Assembly: GCA_037953745.1 (NCBI GenBank)
Contig: JBAKBP010000763.1
Location: forward strand, 151,501 to 215,500
Direction: 5' to 3'
Length of the DNA stretch: 64,000 nt
DNA from: Lithodes maja
Taxonomy: Eukaryota > Arthropoda > Malacostraca > Decapoda > Lithodidae
Shown: positions 24,427-35,231 of the stretch, in pieces
How the letters are laid out: each line of letters starts with the position of its first letter
How positions within the stretch are numbered: the stretch's first letter is position 1
Program-made: the position numbers and the translations under genes
The notes under the pieces: generated by a model
Seen by the model: only the letters and a program-made list of their open reading frames with translations
The model's database searches: none
What the model was told of the DNA's origin: nothing

Positions 24427-25649
24427 TGATGGATAACGAGGGCCCCCCCTCCGCCGGAATCAGCAGCTACTACCTGCCGGTCCTGTAGTCACTAAGGTGC
24501 CGGGAATTCTGGAAATAGAAAATTTCCAGGAATCAATGCTCATAAGGATAACCTGCGAGGTGTTAATACATCCTACCTTGAGTCCGCCGGAAAATTAGCT
24601 ACTGTATAGTCACAACTACTCTAACCTTCCGCTGGACTCGCCGAGAAAAACCTGGGGCTTTTCCGTCTAAGCTGATTGGAACTGCTTACCTATGACCAGT
24701 GTCACAGGCCCTATTAGACCGATAGTGTATGACTATCCGCCGCATGACGTATCTAAACACTTGCACACTTGACTGGGGCGCCGCAGGGCGAGGAAGTCTT
24801 TACCGCGTGACAATTGGGGTCAGGGCGAGTTAACTCGGCGGGCCGAGTTCAGAGCTCCCGTAGGAATCCGCATTTCCGCCGGAAGGCCTGTGGTTCAGCT
24901 AACCACGCCGGGACATTTGGTTGTTCCCTACCCGTTTTGAAGACTGGTAACCAGGGCCCTGCTGTACGGGGCCGCCGGAGACAAAACAACCAAAATTTCA
25001 GAGAAGGGGAGGCAAAGCACAGCTCCTCTCTCCGAAACCCTCACATAAATACAGGGACGTCTCCCAAACCCCCAAATAACATGCAAAGCACACATGTAAA
25101 AACACCAGGGGCACACATAGGCTTAAACATAAACAGAGAATTCAGACTCCTAAATTACCTGCAGCCTACACTGGAGACCCCCAACCAGGCTGGCCACGTG
25201 GCTCGACGAGATATCACAGTTAGACGACGCTCCGAAGACCCAGCAACCGCAACCAGATGAGGGAAGACCACGACAGGGTCCCGCAAGCAAATACGAACTC
25301 TGCACCACATGCAGTCACCCTTAGACTTGAGCATCTGCTAAAAAACACAAATAATACTGTATATGCAAACGCCTCTTAGTGACGGCCTGAAGCATGATCT
25401 TGTAGAGTGGTAGCCTGCTAGCTATGATATCAAAAGCTAAAGGCGCAACACAACAAAATAATAAAACACGTGGCGCGAAGATTCTGGGATTCGTAGGCGC
25501 CTGTTACAATAGTACCCTAATTTACACACTTTCTGCGGACATACCAATGGGGCAGCCGTTGCTAGCTAATCTAAACCTGTTCACTACAACGCAGGTGTAT
25601 ACAAATGAGCAAGGAATCACTAGAAGCGCTGGAAACGTCGAATGATGCG
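24427..25649. other. DIRS 5' non-coding region
   Basis: Lies between the gag-like start and the right terminal region. GC-rich in places, with a plus-strand open frame at 24814-25260 that has no recognisable domain and is probably chance. Nothing else supported. Confidence 0.4.
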
Positions 25650-25990
25650 GGAGCGACGGCGGCACCCCACTGGCTTGAGTGGCCGCGGAAGTAGGAAGGA
25701 CGAAGATGGCCGCTAGAGGGCCTGGAGTCGGGGATGCAAAACGCAAGAAATCGACATATGGTAAGTCATATGATAACAAATATTAAGTTTAAAAAAAAAT
25801 GTATTGTTTACAGAGTTTTTTCTGTAGGGTACCCGATCATAATGACGATTCCATACGGGAATTAAGCGTGGACTTATGATGAATACTCCATGATACTTCC
25901 GCGGCGGTAGATTAAAAATGCTGAAGCGGGATGTTGAATGGAGACTATTATACTAATAGGCAATATCGTCAATGATGAAGGGGCCACTAT
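25650..25990 (+). other. Right DIRS terminal module with ATG and splice sites
   Basis: 25690-25960 is the reverse complement of 15021-15290. On the plus strand both copies show a good Kozak context (GAAGATGGCC or AAAGATGGCC), about 19 codons (MAARGPGVGDAKRKKSTYG here, Arg4 to Lys in the other copy), then a GTAAGT donor and, about 50-65 bp later, a pyrimidine tract with CTGTAG. It reads outward, opposite to the DIRS genes. It could be a captured first exon, an element promoter module or coincidence; function unknown. Confidence 0.5.
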
Positions 25991-26455
25991 TAACCCTCCG
26001 GCCCCGGCTATGTATTATATATATATTCCTCGAAATCCGGGTGTTTTGGCCGAAAAACGTCTAGGCTAGGCTACCGTATATTCGTTAATCAGACTGCTTC
26101 CCGCATTCCCGCGCATCCCCAAGCGTAGCTGTGTTATTTACCTGTAGAATGGCATTAAGTAGAGCTCTCTAAGTCAACTGGGTGAGCTGTGATGATGATT
26201 TCATTGGAGATAACTTTATGGCCAAACCAGCCACTTTACACCACTTTTCGATACTGAACAACAACATACAGGCACACACGAACAAGCGACGCTCCAGCCG
26301 GCTGTTGTTTACATGCGTCGGACCGAGGCGTCGGACCGACGCCTCGCACACGAAGCTCACAGGCTTTCAACCACTGGTACAATGTAGTACCACCCGGGTT
26401 CCTGGGGGCAAAAAATAATGGTACACGTGAGTACCAACCGGGTTTGAAGGGTTAA
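25990..26455 (+). mobile_element. TTAA-flanked MITE, family B
   Basis: Runs from TTAACCCTCCGGCCCCGG to ACCGGGTTTGAAGGGTTAA. It landed in the TTAA at the very end of the right DIRS terminus: CCACTA(TTAA) on one side and (TTAA)ATAGTC on the other, comparable with TTTAATAGTGG at the left DIRS end. Slightly internally deleted relative to the 34436 copy. Confidence 0.88.
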
Positions 26456-27244
26456 ATAGTCTTTTTTTGTATCCCAAAAAGAGCGCAAATTGCGTCCTTG
26501 TGCACGAAAGGGTTACGTTTATATAATATCGCAAAGTGAAATCTTATGGGCATAGATATGTGAATAATTTAAGGAATATTTATAATTATATAACTTTCCA
26601 CAGCCAGATTTGGATGGTGTTACAAACAGAAGAGGCTAGAAGACACCACCAGACTTTTCTTACAGAGGTGAATTAAGACACCCACAGGAGGCATTCCTAC
26701 AGTACCTAGTGCAATGTTTTAAGGTTATTTTAAATGTGTAATTAGTATTCAGGGTTTTGATTGCTTCTGTCAAGGCTTGATATTGCTCGCCTAAAAAATA
26801 TACACACCTGAATGGGATGAAGTGCCTTATAAATGCCACTCAAATATGGTGAAATTTCTTAAATATCAAAACTAATGGAGTGAAACAGGGAGAGCCAAAA
26901 TGACCCACCTCACACCAGATAGGAGTAACCAACAAATTGGGAGACAAGGACAATCTATCGTTACCGCCAAGCGCAAAAATAACTAGAAACACATTTATAT
27001 TCTTGCAATTATGTAACCGCAATTTACGGGGGATATTCAATTTATCTTTTCAATATACCAGGTACAGTAACCAAGGTACAGTACCCACAAATTAATTTTG
27101 ATGGCTTTACGTGCATTGGTTGAGACATGGATTTTAGAAGTTTCGTAGTTTTGGTCGGAATAGCATTAGTTATGGAAATATACAATGGAGTGGTAGTATT
27201 TTGTTTTCCATTTGCTTATTATTATTACAATTTTTCTTACATTT
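26456..27244. other. No gene seen
   Basis: AT-rich sequence without recognisable exon, repeat terminus or RNA. TACAGTA-type short repeats near 27060. Confidence 0.4.
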
Positions 27245-27341
27245 AAGTACTTATTTAGTATGTGAGGTACAGTCGTGGACATATGTTCTTAACCACCCTA
27301 TGATTTTAATTGTGCAATTAATATAGATAGAATACTTTTAT

Positions 27342-27780
27342 AATAATAATAATAATAAGCATGTTACTTATTTCTCATAAGCGCCAATTTTTCCGAAGAA
27401 TTCACTAGCGCTCGAAAAGAGAAAGAAAAAAGAACAAAAATCAATGCATCAAAAGAAGGCTTATATACAACACACATTTAACAATCACTAGCAGTGGCAA
27501 AATAGCCTAAACTCTATAGCCATCTGTCATGACACCTCTCTCAAGATCATAGCTTCTCTCAAAGAGAAAAGTCTTAAGTTGTCTCTTGAAGCATTCAACA
27601 GAACTCAGTTGTCTCATGGACAGCGGCAACCTGTTATACAACCTCGGAGACATGTAGGAGAATGACCTCTCAAAGAAAGAAGACTGCTGGAAAGCCCTTG
27701 GTTCATCAAGACGAAAAGGGTCATTGTCATGACGCACAACTACACCATGGTGTGCCGGTGGGCGCCTGAGCAGCTTATAG
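27342..27780 (-). mobile_element. LINE 3' fragment (CR1/L2-like C-terminus)
   Basis: The minus-strand frame at 27507-27737 reads RSFSYMSPRLYNRLPLSMRQ followed by SSVECFKRQLKTFLFERSYD. This is the pattern seen at the C-terminus of many non-LTR RT proteins. On the minus strand a non-coding tail follows and ends in an ATT repeat (TAATAATAATAA on the plus strand, 27342-27359). The catalytic RT region is absent. Confidence 0.7.
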
Positions 27781-27866
27781 GCAATTTACAAATAATATTT
27801 CTTTTGCATAAATTACAAATTGATAATTTGTAATTTATGCAACAAGAAATTGTATTCATAAATTGC
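27781..27866. repeat. 86-nt AT-rich hairpin
   Basis: The core has perfect 18-bp arms (TTGCATAAATTACAAATT at 27804-27821, its complement at 27825-27842) and a GAT loop. Pairing extends outward imperfectly through ATTTCTT/AAGAAAT to GCAATTTA/TAAATTGC. It is compatible with a small palindromic element or a pre-miRNA-like fold; no evidence of expression. Confidence 0.8.
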
Positions 27867-27867
27867 T

Positions 27868-28015
27868 TATGTATGTATATACTCAGGCATATACCCTATA
27901 GCTGGGGGTGGCCGACCCAAGACAGCCCAAACAGAAACAACATTTAATGTTCCAATTCTTAGGGTTTGGGACCACTTTCGCATTTCCTCGCCCCTTTCTC
28001 TGTCTCGTCTAGTAA
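27868..28015 (-). mobile_element. SINE family 3, partial
   Basis: On the minus strand it has TACTAGACGAGACAG, GGGGCGAGG, GTGGTCCC and GGCCACCCCCAGCTAT, then a GAGTATATACATAC tail. It matches 40441-40625 and the full-length copy at 54901-55202. The head is missing. Confidence 0.8.
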
Positions 28016-28097
28016 AAACGTTTAAATTGCACAATGAAAATCATAGGGTGGTTAAGAACATATGTCCACAACTGTCCCTCACAAACTAAGTAAGTGC

Positions 28098-29864
28098 GAT
28101 TATTTTATAGCGTATCGGGAGAAAGGTCACTGGTAACTCCACAGATCTAGATTTGAATCATGTTCGTGGGGTGTCTTCCATGCACTTTGTTTACCTAATG
28201 TTGAAGAAAATCTAAATACAGGTACTGTATACAATTAAATAAATTATAATCAAGATGCCATTGACTGATGGGGAAGTCTGGTGATCTCACTGGTGTATTC
28301 ACTTGGGGTAGAATCTTGCCATTAACTAAGACACTTGACAAAGCACTCACATAAGCTGTTCTTTTATCTAAACAACTTACACAATTATATTTTTGTATAT
28401 CTTGTTACTATGAAACTATATATTCCTACTTATACTACTTTTTTTACTAAACTACTTTTCTCAACATTCAACATATTACATTAGAGTACAACCCCTCTCT
28501 TTTGGACTACTGGCCATACTGTATTCTTAAACCTTACCATAGTACATTCTTAATTTCCGATGCATTAATGAACAAATAAATATACTTCAATATTCAATGA
28601 TAAGTACTGAAACATTATTACAGTACTGTACTCGCATTGTAATTTAAATAACTAGCATGTCATATCGGGGAAGAGAGATGGGTGGGGGATGTAGGGAGAG
28701 GCTTGGTGGGGGTGCAGGAGGGGCAAACAGTGGAGTTTAGTTCATCACTTGGCTGATAGGGCTGCGATTGCACCATGCTTGGTGCGAAACTTTGGACGCA
28801 CACAACCCTATTGATGCCATATGGCGTCACTTGGGTTTTAAGGGTTAAAGATTGAGGTTATCGGATTATCATTATTGAAGTTAACTTTTTGGGTATTGGT
28901 GCCGAACACTGGTCTAAACTTAATATCATCAATTCAGTCTTTTACCTAGGATACGTGCCTGAGTATATACTGTACATACATACATACCCAGCTCTTTCAG
29001 ACTAACTTGAAAGGTAAGTCTGGACTGCATACCTATAGTGTTTTTTATGTTTATTTCTTTGTTTAAGCCATCTTGATTACTTAGCTAATATAAAATTTTG
29101 TAATTAAATTTATTGTTTATTATGAAACTTGGCATTGGTGTATTACGGAGGCATACGATAATAGTTCCACATTCTTCCATTACGTATTAAGAAATTTGCA
29201 GCTAAGGAATTAAATATGCTGCTGGGTGAATATATATTAGATCTTGGGTTACTGTAGCCCAAAAGCGAGGAAATACACTGTACTCTATTATCGACATTGG
29301 ACAGTCACATAGTAGTTTTATATAACTCTTTAAGAAATGCCTATAATAATACTATTAGGTGGTAACACAGAGCCACAGGAAGTGTGTACTCATGGAAGCT
29401 TATTAATAACACTGCATTTGTTTAATTAATGGCTTATATTAAAAGCTGGATTGATACTCATATTTATCATGTGAGTATTGGTGGTGTGGTTTTATTACAA
29501 AGTTTAAATGGGACTATTTAAGCAGCCGTTTTCATTTTTGCTGCATGATTGCAATCAAACCCGTTTAACCTGTACTCTTGTGATATTATTTATGTTACAA
29601 TGTGCAGGTACAGTACTTAAAGGAATTCATTAATTGGTAATGGACCTTACATCACTCATTATTTTTCACACTTTTTCTCTCTAAATAAGCATTTCATCTA
29701 CCAAATAATATATTGTACAGTCATTGACAGAAATTTCTGGACAATTTTTTGAGGCACTGAAATAATACACTAGTGAACTATTTTGATAAACTGTTTGAGC
29801 CACAAGTTAAAACTATAGGGATTCACTAGTTAATGTTCACCTTCTTGTTAATATCAATAGATGT
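28098..29864. other. No gene; SINE 3 tail at about 28945-28990
   Basis: AT-rich. 28945-28990 has GTGCCTGAGTATATACTG followed by ATACATACATAC, the 3' end of SINE family 3 in plus orientation. 28680-28850 is G-rich and ends TTTTAAGGGTTAAAG, a possible decayed TTAA element end. No exon recognised. Confidence 0.45.
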
Positions 29865-30175
29865 TTAACCCCTAATATACCAGAGGGTATTACTATACAA
29901 TAAATGTACCCTCCAGTACCAAGCAATGTGGCAAAAAAATGGCTTCAGAGTCGAGAGAGAACACCCTTCCACCTCAAAAGATGGAGGAATACTGACCCTC
30001 TTAGCCTGTGGAAGCTTGAATATAAGCTGAGAAGTGTTGCCAAGGTCTCAGAGCAGTGCGTATAAGTCATGGTATCGGGTACTGATCGATACGGGCAGTT
30101 ACAAGGACGAGTGATTTTTTTTTTTTTTTTTTTTTACTGTCGGGCAACGTACGTCGCTGGGACAGTAGGTGTTAA
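29865..30175 (-). mobile_element. TTAA-flanked MITE, family D
   Basis: Inverted copy of 2962-3291: TTAACCCCTAATATACC to GACAGTAGGTGTTAA, with shared AGCTGAGAAGTGTTGCCAAG and CCACCTCAAAAGATGGA. A run of about 22 T lies near its right end. Confidence 0.75.
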
Positions 30176-30199
30176 GTATTCATGACAACAACTGTACCG

Positions 30200-30605
30200 G
30201 CTGGCGATGGGCTGGTCTATCAGAGTGAGACCTGAGCGATCTCTGCCATACCCATAGCTTACTCTGACTGTTCCTTTTACTTATATATTTTCTAAATCTC
30301 AAGTGACTGCGTCTCTTCCGTGGATTGACCTCCCAATCTACCAAGATTGGAAGCTAAAGCGTCACATTATCCTTTGCCCCTCAACTTTCTCTTCATAATT
30401 TCTGAGGGGCACAGGGCCCTGGGTGGGGCTTTGGTTTCCCGGGCGTTTACGCACCCTCTCAGCTCCCCGCCATGGAGTGGCTTCGGTCACCCAGGCTTTA
30501 TTGTGGTCGGCAGGGAGGGTTCTGTGGGGGCGCTCGTTTATGGCCTTGGCCTTACTCGGGGCCTTGGGGCTGTTCGGCCAGGCAGCTTGGGGGGGAACAA
30601 CAACA
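30200..30605 (+). mobile_element. SINE family 1, full length
   Basis: Bounded by the 15-bp duplication ACAACAACTGTACCG (30185-30199 and 30606-30620). The head (about 30200-30348, with GGGCTGGTCTATCAGAGTGA) resembles the heads of families 2 and 3. The body has TTTGCCCCTCA, GGGCACAGGGCCCTGG and GTGGCTTCGGTCACCC. The 3' end CTGTTCGGCCAGGCAGCTTG is nearly that of the LINE at 41701. AAC-repeat tail. Confidence 0.92.
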
Positions 30606-30620
30606 ACAACAACTGTACCG

Positions 30621-31485
30621 ATACTTTTAGTTCTGATACCGCTGCATAACATTAATGTATAAATTGCAATAAAGGGCAATGTTTAAAATGTTCAGTATAA
30701 GAGGACGCGTTTCTTCTTTGTATCTAGGTTATCATTAGACAAATTTTGATTCCAGGAGGGCCTTCCTAACCTGAATAAAATTAACTAATGTTAGCCAGAA
30801 TAATGCGCAAAAAGCATCCTCGAATACCAGTATGGTAAAAAATTTAGATGCCATGGCCCATCAAATGAATATAGCGAGCAGTCGGTACCCATAACAAATA
30901 TCTAATGGGCTATAAGAAGCTCTGATTGTTTTCATTATAATATATGATTGTTGTTTATAAATAGCTTGAAACAGTACTTGGAGTAAGGATTGATAACTGG
31001 CTGGCTCACTTTACAAATAAAAATTAAAATGTAAAACTTGCAAACTTAAACAAACCAAAACTAAGAATTAAGTTGTAAGAACAAATTAATGCTCTACTCT
31101 TAATAATAGTAGTACCGAAAGGTCTGTCACTCTTAATACTAAATATAATTTTTGTATAGTACATTCTATAGATGTCAAGTACTATAGTATAGCTCAAATG
31201 TAACAAAATATTTCGAAGGAATATCAATAACCAAGGAAAAAAATATAATACTTTACTAGAAATATTTGTACTACAACTACTAGGCAGTATTTATGAAGCA
31301 TATTGTACATTCCAGAATATACAGATTCTCAGTGGACAAAAAGAAAAATTAGTGTATAAATAAACATTTTAATTTAACAAAATTGTAGGGTATTAGTTAA
31401 AATATACTATTGTTCTTATGGCAGGCTACACTTTACACACGTCAGTTTGTTCTAGTGTTAAAGCAATATTACATCCCAACCTTTA
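30621..31485. other. No gene seen
   Basis: AT-rich. A short stretch near 30750-30830 (AGGAGGGCCTTCCTAA, TAATGTTAGCCAGAATAA) resembles decayed family E repeat. Nothing else recognised. Confidence 0.4.
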
Positions 31486-31918
31486 TTAACCCACAGGACC
31501 CCAGCGCCGCAGTGTATGAGTCGGCAATGTATGTAATGCTAAACCCCAGCGACGCATAGGGTGCGTCTCGGTTAATTACTCCGATCCTATGGCACCTAGA
31601 GGGCTCAGATTTGTATGGGAACTGCGTAAGTATCCCACGCAACAATGCCGATGGTTGAAAACCCTAAAAGTCCAACCGCATGAGCGCGCAAAAACATGTT
31701 TTTGCATGTTTTTGCCTACCCATTTCCCCATGTTAATTTAGACTTTTGGGCACCCCTTAGGACCCCTTAATGACCTAGGGGACCGGTTTTTTGTTGTTTT
31801 TCCTTCATTTCTAACCCATTCCAGGTGTTTTCTGATTTTTTTTTTTTTTTTTTTTTTGACAACCTGCTGGGCCTGGAGTGTACATTTATATTATATTGCC
31901 TGGGGCTCAGTGGGTTAA
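31486..31918 (+). mobile_element. TTAA-flanked MITE, family C, uninterrupted
   Basis: Runs from TTAACCCACAGGACCCCAGC to GGGGCTCAGTGGGTTAA, 433 bp. It provides the unbroken reference for the interrupted copy at 17342-18363. A 22-T run is internal. Non-coding. Confidence 0.85.
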
Positions 31919-32466
31919 CAACACATTGAGATGGTGAGAGAGAACATTGAATACTTAACAAACATTACATACCATCCTCTATAAACAAAACAATGGGATG
32001 GTACATGAGAGAAAACGGAGTAATTAACATGGGTTGTAATGACTACAGAATATTAATGTATAAACAATCAGAAGTAAATCCAAGAGGCGTAGTGTTAGAG
32101 AACTACAAGTGCCAGGGTTGGGGAAAACAACAACGCTTTGCTTTGACAAATATTAACTTCTCTATCTAGTTACTCAGGCCCATTCCCCACTTTTTCTATT
32201 TATTTTTTTCTGGGGGTGGCTGACTCGAGACAGACAAAATAAAAATATTACAATTATTATATGGAACAAAACTAAATATGTGTTATATCATTGGCACTTG
32301 TAGGCAACTCATATTATACTACTCCCCTCACACTGTAAAGTATACAGGATCAACTTAGTCTATTATTATAGTCGTTTTTTCCAACTGACGGTAAATTGGC
32401 ATATTCCCACTTTCTTTACTCTGATATTATGAAAATAGTATGGCCAAATATGAAATATTGTTATGA

Positions 32467-33082
32467 AACATAGACATCTATCTATCTATTGCCTGACGCT
32501 GTGATCCCCGAAGGGGTGGCCACGAACTAAACGCCACCATGCACCTCTGTCCCCAGTCAATCAACACACCTCCTCTCAACCAGCACCGCCTTCATTCATA
32601 TACTTCTTCACTCCATCCTTCCACCTCTCCCTCTCTGACCTTCCACCTCAACCGTACACCCTCGTAGTCATTCTCTCGCTTCCCTACGTTCCATATGGCC
32701 GAACCATCTCGACCTCCACACCAAACCTCCCTCTTACTTCTTTATGCGTCTGTCTATCCCTCCATGTAACTCTGCACACACTTCTCAAGTAACTTATTTC
32801 CACCCCTCTCACTCTTGGTCTGAGTCTCTCCACCAACGTCCATGCTTCGCTTCCGTAAGTCAATGTCGGGATTACCACACTGTCCCGCAAGGACTTCTTC
32901 ACTTCCATGCTCTCCTGCACTTCTTCATCCATAGTCCCATCTTTACTCAGCACACTGCCCAGATACTTAAATTAGCTGGGAATCTCCATAGCTTGACCGT
33001 TCAAATTCACCTCACACTCTGTGGCTTCACCCCTTTCGAAGACCATAACCTTGCTCTTCCCCGCATTTACCTTCAGATTAGA
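32467..33082 (-). pseudogene. RTE LINE, 5'-truncated 3' fragment
   Basis: Closely matches the 3' part of the RTE element at 46800-49990 in reverse orientation: KKSLRDSVVIPTLTYGSEAW, then RPRVRGVEISYLRSVCRVTW, down to the GGGGTGGCCACGAAC end and a TATC-repeat tail complement at 32467-32486. The frame is broken; it begins about where the intact copy encodes NLKVN. A dead-on-arrival insertion. Confidence 0.9.
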
Positions 33083-33249
33083 CATAAAAATTTCATATAT
33101 TTTTATTATCGAGAAATTAACTGCAGTTTACCATCAGCTGAAATAAAACCGACTATAGTGTGTATGAGATTATAATGTATCAAATATTTCACAAACTTCA
33201 AAAATTAATATCAATAGTCCACAAGAGGAACAAAGACTGAATCGTGTTA

Positions 33250-33690
33250 TAATTGATTTACTTAATCCTTTCCATACTGTGACACCCTTCTTATATTACT
33301 CTGGTTACTATTAGATCATTTGATACAGTTTATGAAGGACCTGTGAGAGTCAAAGGGTTCATGGGGTACAGTAAGAACAGATATATTGATTCTTATAAAG
33401 ATGCTTAAAACAGAAAAAAATCTGCTGCTATTTGATATCATTTATACCCCTAGAGGTCCTTCCCTAGCTAAATAAAATAATATAATGTAAACTATAAATT
33501 ATAACTTTTTCTGGCTATCATTAGACAGTTTTATGCAGTTTATCAATGACCAGCGTAAGTCAAAGGGTTTATGGAGATCATACATATATAGCCCTTTGAT
33601 TCCTAGAGGTCATTCCCTAGCTGAATAAATTTATCTAATGTACGCCATACGAAAATGACAATTGGGGTTGCCATTCTGAAAGGGTTAAAG
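33250..33690 (+). repeat. Family E-related repeats
   Basis: Two diverged palindromic units with CTATTAGATCATTTGATACAG, GTCAAAGGGTT, GAGGTCCTTCCCTAGCT and a final CTGAAAGGGTTAAAG. They resemble 2675-2888 and 51210-51423. Borders are blurred. Confidence 0.5.
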
Positions 33691-34088
33691 CAGAGTCACA
33701 CAAGCCCCTTTTTCAACAATTTTCTACTGGCAACTTATATCAGGCAATGTTTTGCTAGTAGCTTAGATTAGTGACCTAAAGAAGACATTTGCAACACACT
33801 GTTTATACAGGGCTCCTCCTCAACTGCTGTTTTATACATGGAATAAAATTATTGAGAAGCTACCAGACCAGAGTTGCTGAGGAAAATTGTGTGAACAAAT
33901 ATTGTGACAATCCATTATTTACACATTTACAGAGAGCACTTTACATCACCAGACCCGAAAACAGACTGGATAATTGCTGTTACGGTGGCAAGTATTTATT
34001 TATATACAGTATTTATTTTTAGTAATCATTATACGCCAGATAGTAATGAGGCTATCAGGCTGAATGGGTTAATTTTTTCAGTATGATA

Positions 34089-35112
34089 CAGTAAACCCCC
34101 GATATTTCGGACTCCTTTTTAGTCGGAAACCCGTACTTCTCGGAATGGCATCGGCCTCTCGGAGATGTCCCTGTATATCTCGGCAATTTCCGAGTTGGAC
34201 GGGATTTGTGTCCGGTTTACAGTGTTCTCTCACTCGGTTTTAAGTGGTTTTAGGATGAATTGAAGCCAGTGCCTATTAATTATTGTGTTAATATTAATTA
34301 CTATGTACAGTCAACGGCGGATCCCCAGATTGGCCGTGGTGATTGTGTTTAGGTGCAATCACCACGGCCAAAATACAAAAGTTAAGTTACAGTACTGTAC
34401 TGTCCCTGAAAACATAATAATGTTCGTATTTGTCATTAACCCACCGGCCCCGGCTATATATTATATATATATTCCTCGAAATCCGGGTGTTTTGGCCGAA
34501 AAACGTCTAGGCTAGGCTACCGTATATTCGTTAATCAGACTGCTTCCCGCATTCCCGCGCATCCCCAAGCGTAGCTGTGTTATTTACCTGTAAAATGGCC
34601 TTAAGTAGAGCTCTCTAAGTCAACTGGGTGAGCTGTGATGATGATTTCATTGGAGATAACTTTATGGCCAAACCAGCCACTTTACACCACTTTTCGATAC
34701 TGAACAACAACATACAGGCACACACGAACAAGCGACGCTCTCCTTCTTGTGGCCGGAGATGCGGAGCGTCGGTCCAGCCGGCTGTTGTTTACATGCGTCG
34801 GACCGACGCCTCGCACACGAAGCTCACAGGCTTTCAAGCAATGGTACAATGTAGTACCACCCGGGTTCCTGGGGCCAAAAAAAAATGGTACACGTGTGTA
34901 CCAACCGGGTTTGAAGGGTTAATATGATGAATATCGCATGCAATGATAAAATATAAAGTGTAGCAGTGGTAGGGTGGCGCGGACTCCCCCTTCCTATTCG
35001 GACATTTTCCCTCTTTGTAGTCGGACATAAGCCGGAATTCGGACATCTCGGAAAATCTGACATTTCGGAAGTGAGCATCCCCCAACTAGTCCGAGATAAC
35101 GAGGGTTTACTG
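34089..35112. mobile_element. Tigger-like non-autonomous element
   Basis: Inverted ends CAGTAAACCCCCGATATTTC and its near complement GATAACGAGGGTTTACTG, each flanked by TA. Interior repeats TCTCGG and TTTCGGA units. No transposase. A family B MITE is nested at 34436-34922, leaving about 540 bp of its own sequence. Confidence 0.85.
34436..34922 (+). mobile_element. TTAA-flanked MITE, family B
   Basis: Runs from TTAACCCACCGGCCCCGG to GGGTTTGAAGGGTTAA. Almost identical to 37940-38426, so both look young. Nested in the Tigger-like element. Confidence 0.92.
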
Positions 35113-35231
35113 TAATGCCTTTTATTCATGTTACTCGGGCAATTATTCCATGTTATGCCAGTCCACTCGTATGTATGTAAAGTCAAAATCAATATTTTGC
35201 CAAAAAACATTGTTCTTGAACTTTTTTATCT

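Larger units (their letters stand above)
15423..25993 (-). mobile_element. DIRS1-like tyrosine recombinase retrotransposon
   Basis: Termini are inverted: TTTAATAGTGGCCCC with ATCATTGACGATATTGCC at the left, and the complement (GGCAATATCGTCAATGATG, then GGGGCCACTATTAA) at the right. Between them, on the minus strand, lie gag-like frames, a DIRS-type reverse transcriptase with RNase H, and a tyrosine recombinase, the diagnostic DIRS order. DIRS elements replicate via a circular intermediate inserted by the recombinase, so no integrase or target duplication is expected. Nested insertions at 15635-16237 and 16771-19121 inflate its length to about 10.6 kb. Frameshifts make it inactive. No methyltransferase domain was recognised. 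Confidence 0.85.
27245..28097. mobile_element. Inverted-repeat element with about 75-bp arms
   Basis: 27245-27320 and 28022-28097 are inverted copies sharing GGACATATGTTCTTAACC and CCACCCTATGATTTT. Within them is a candidate Tc1/mariner end, CAGTCGTGGACATATG, preceded by TA, but the similarity runs further outward. A LINE 3' fragment, a hairpin and a SINE 3 copy lie inside. No transposase seen. Confidence 0.65.

Noticed and set aside
24814..25260. 148-codon plus-strand frame in the DIRS 5' region
   Set aside because: No recognisable domain, broken context, inside a retroelement; probably chance.
34628..34927. Repeated protein frame starting SCDDDFIGDNFMAKPATLH, found in several places
   Set aside because: It opens at GTG, occurs only inside MITE family B and has different ends in each copy. 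It follows the repeat, not a gene.
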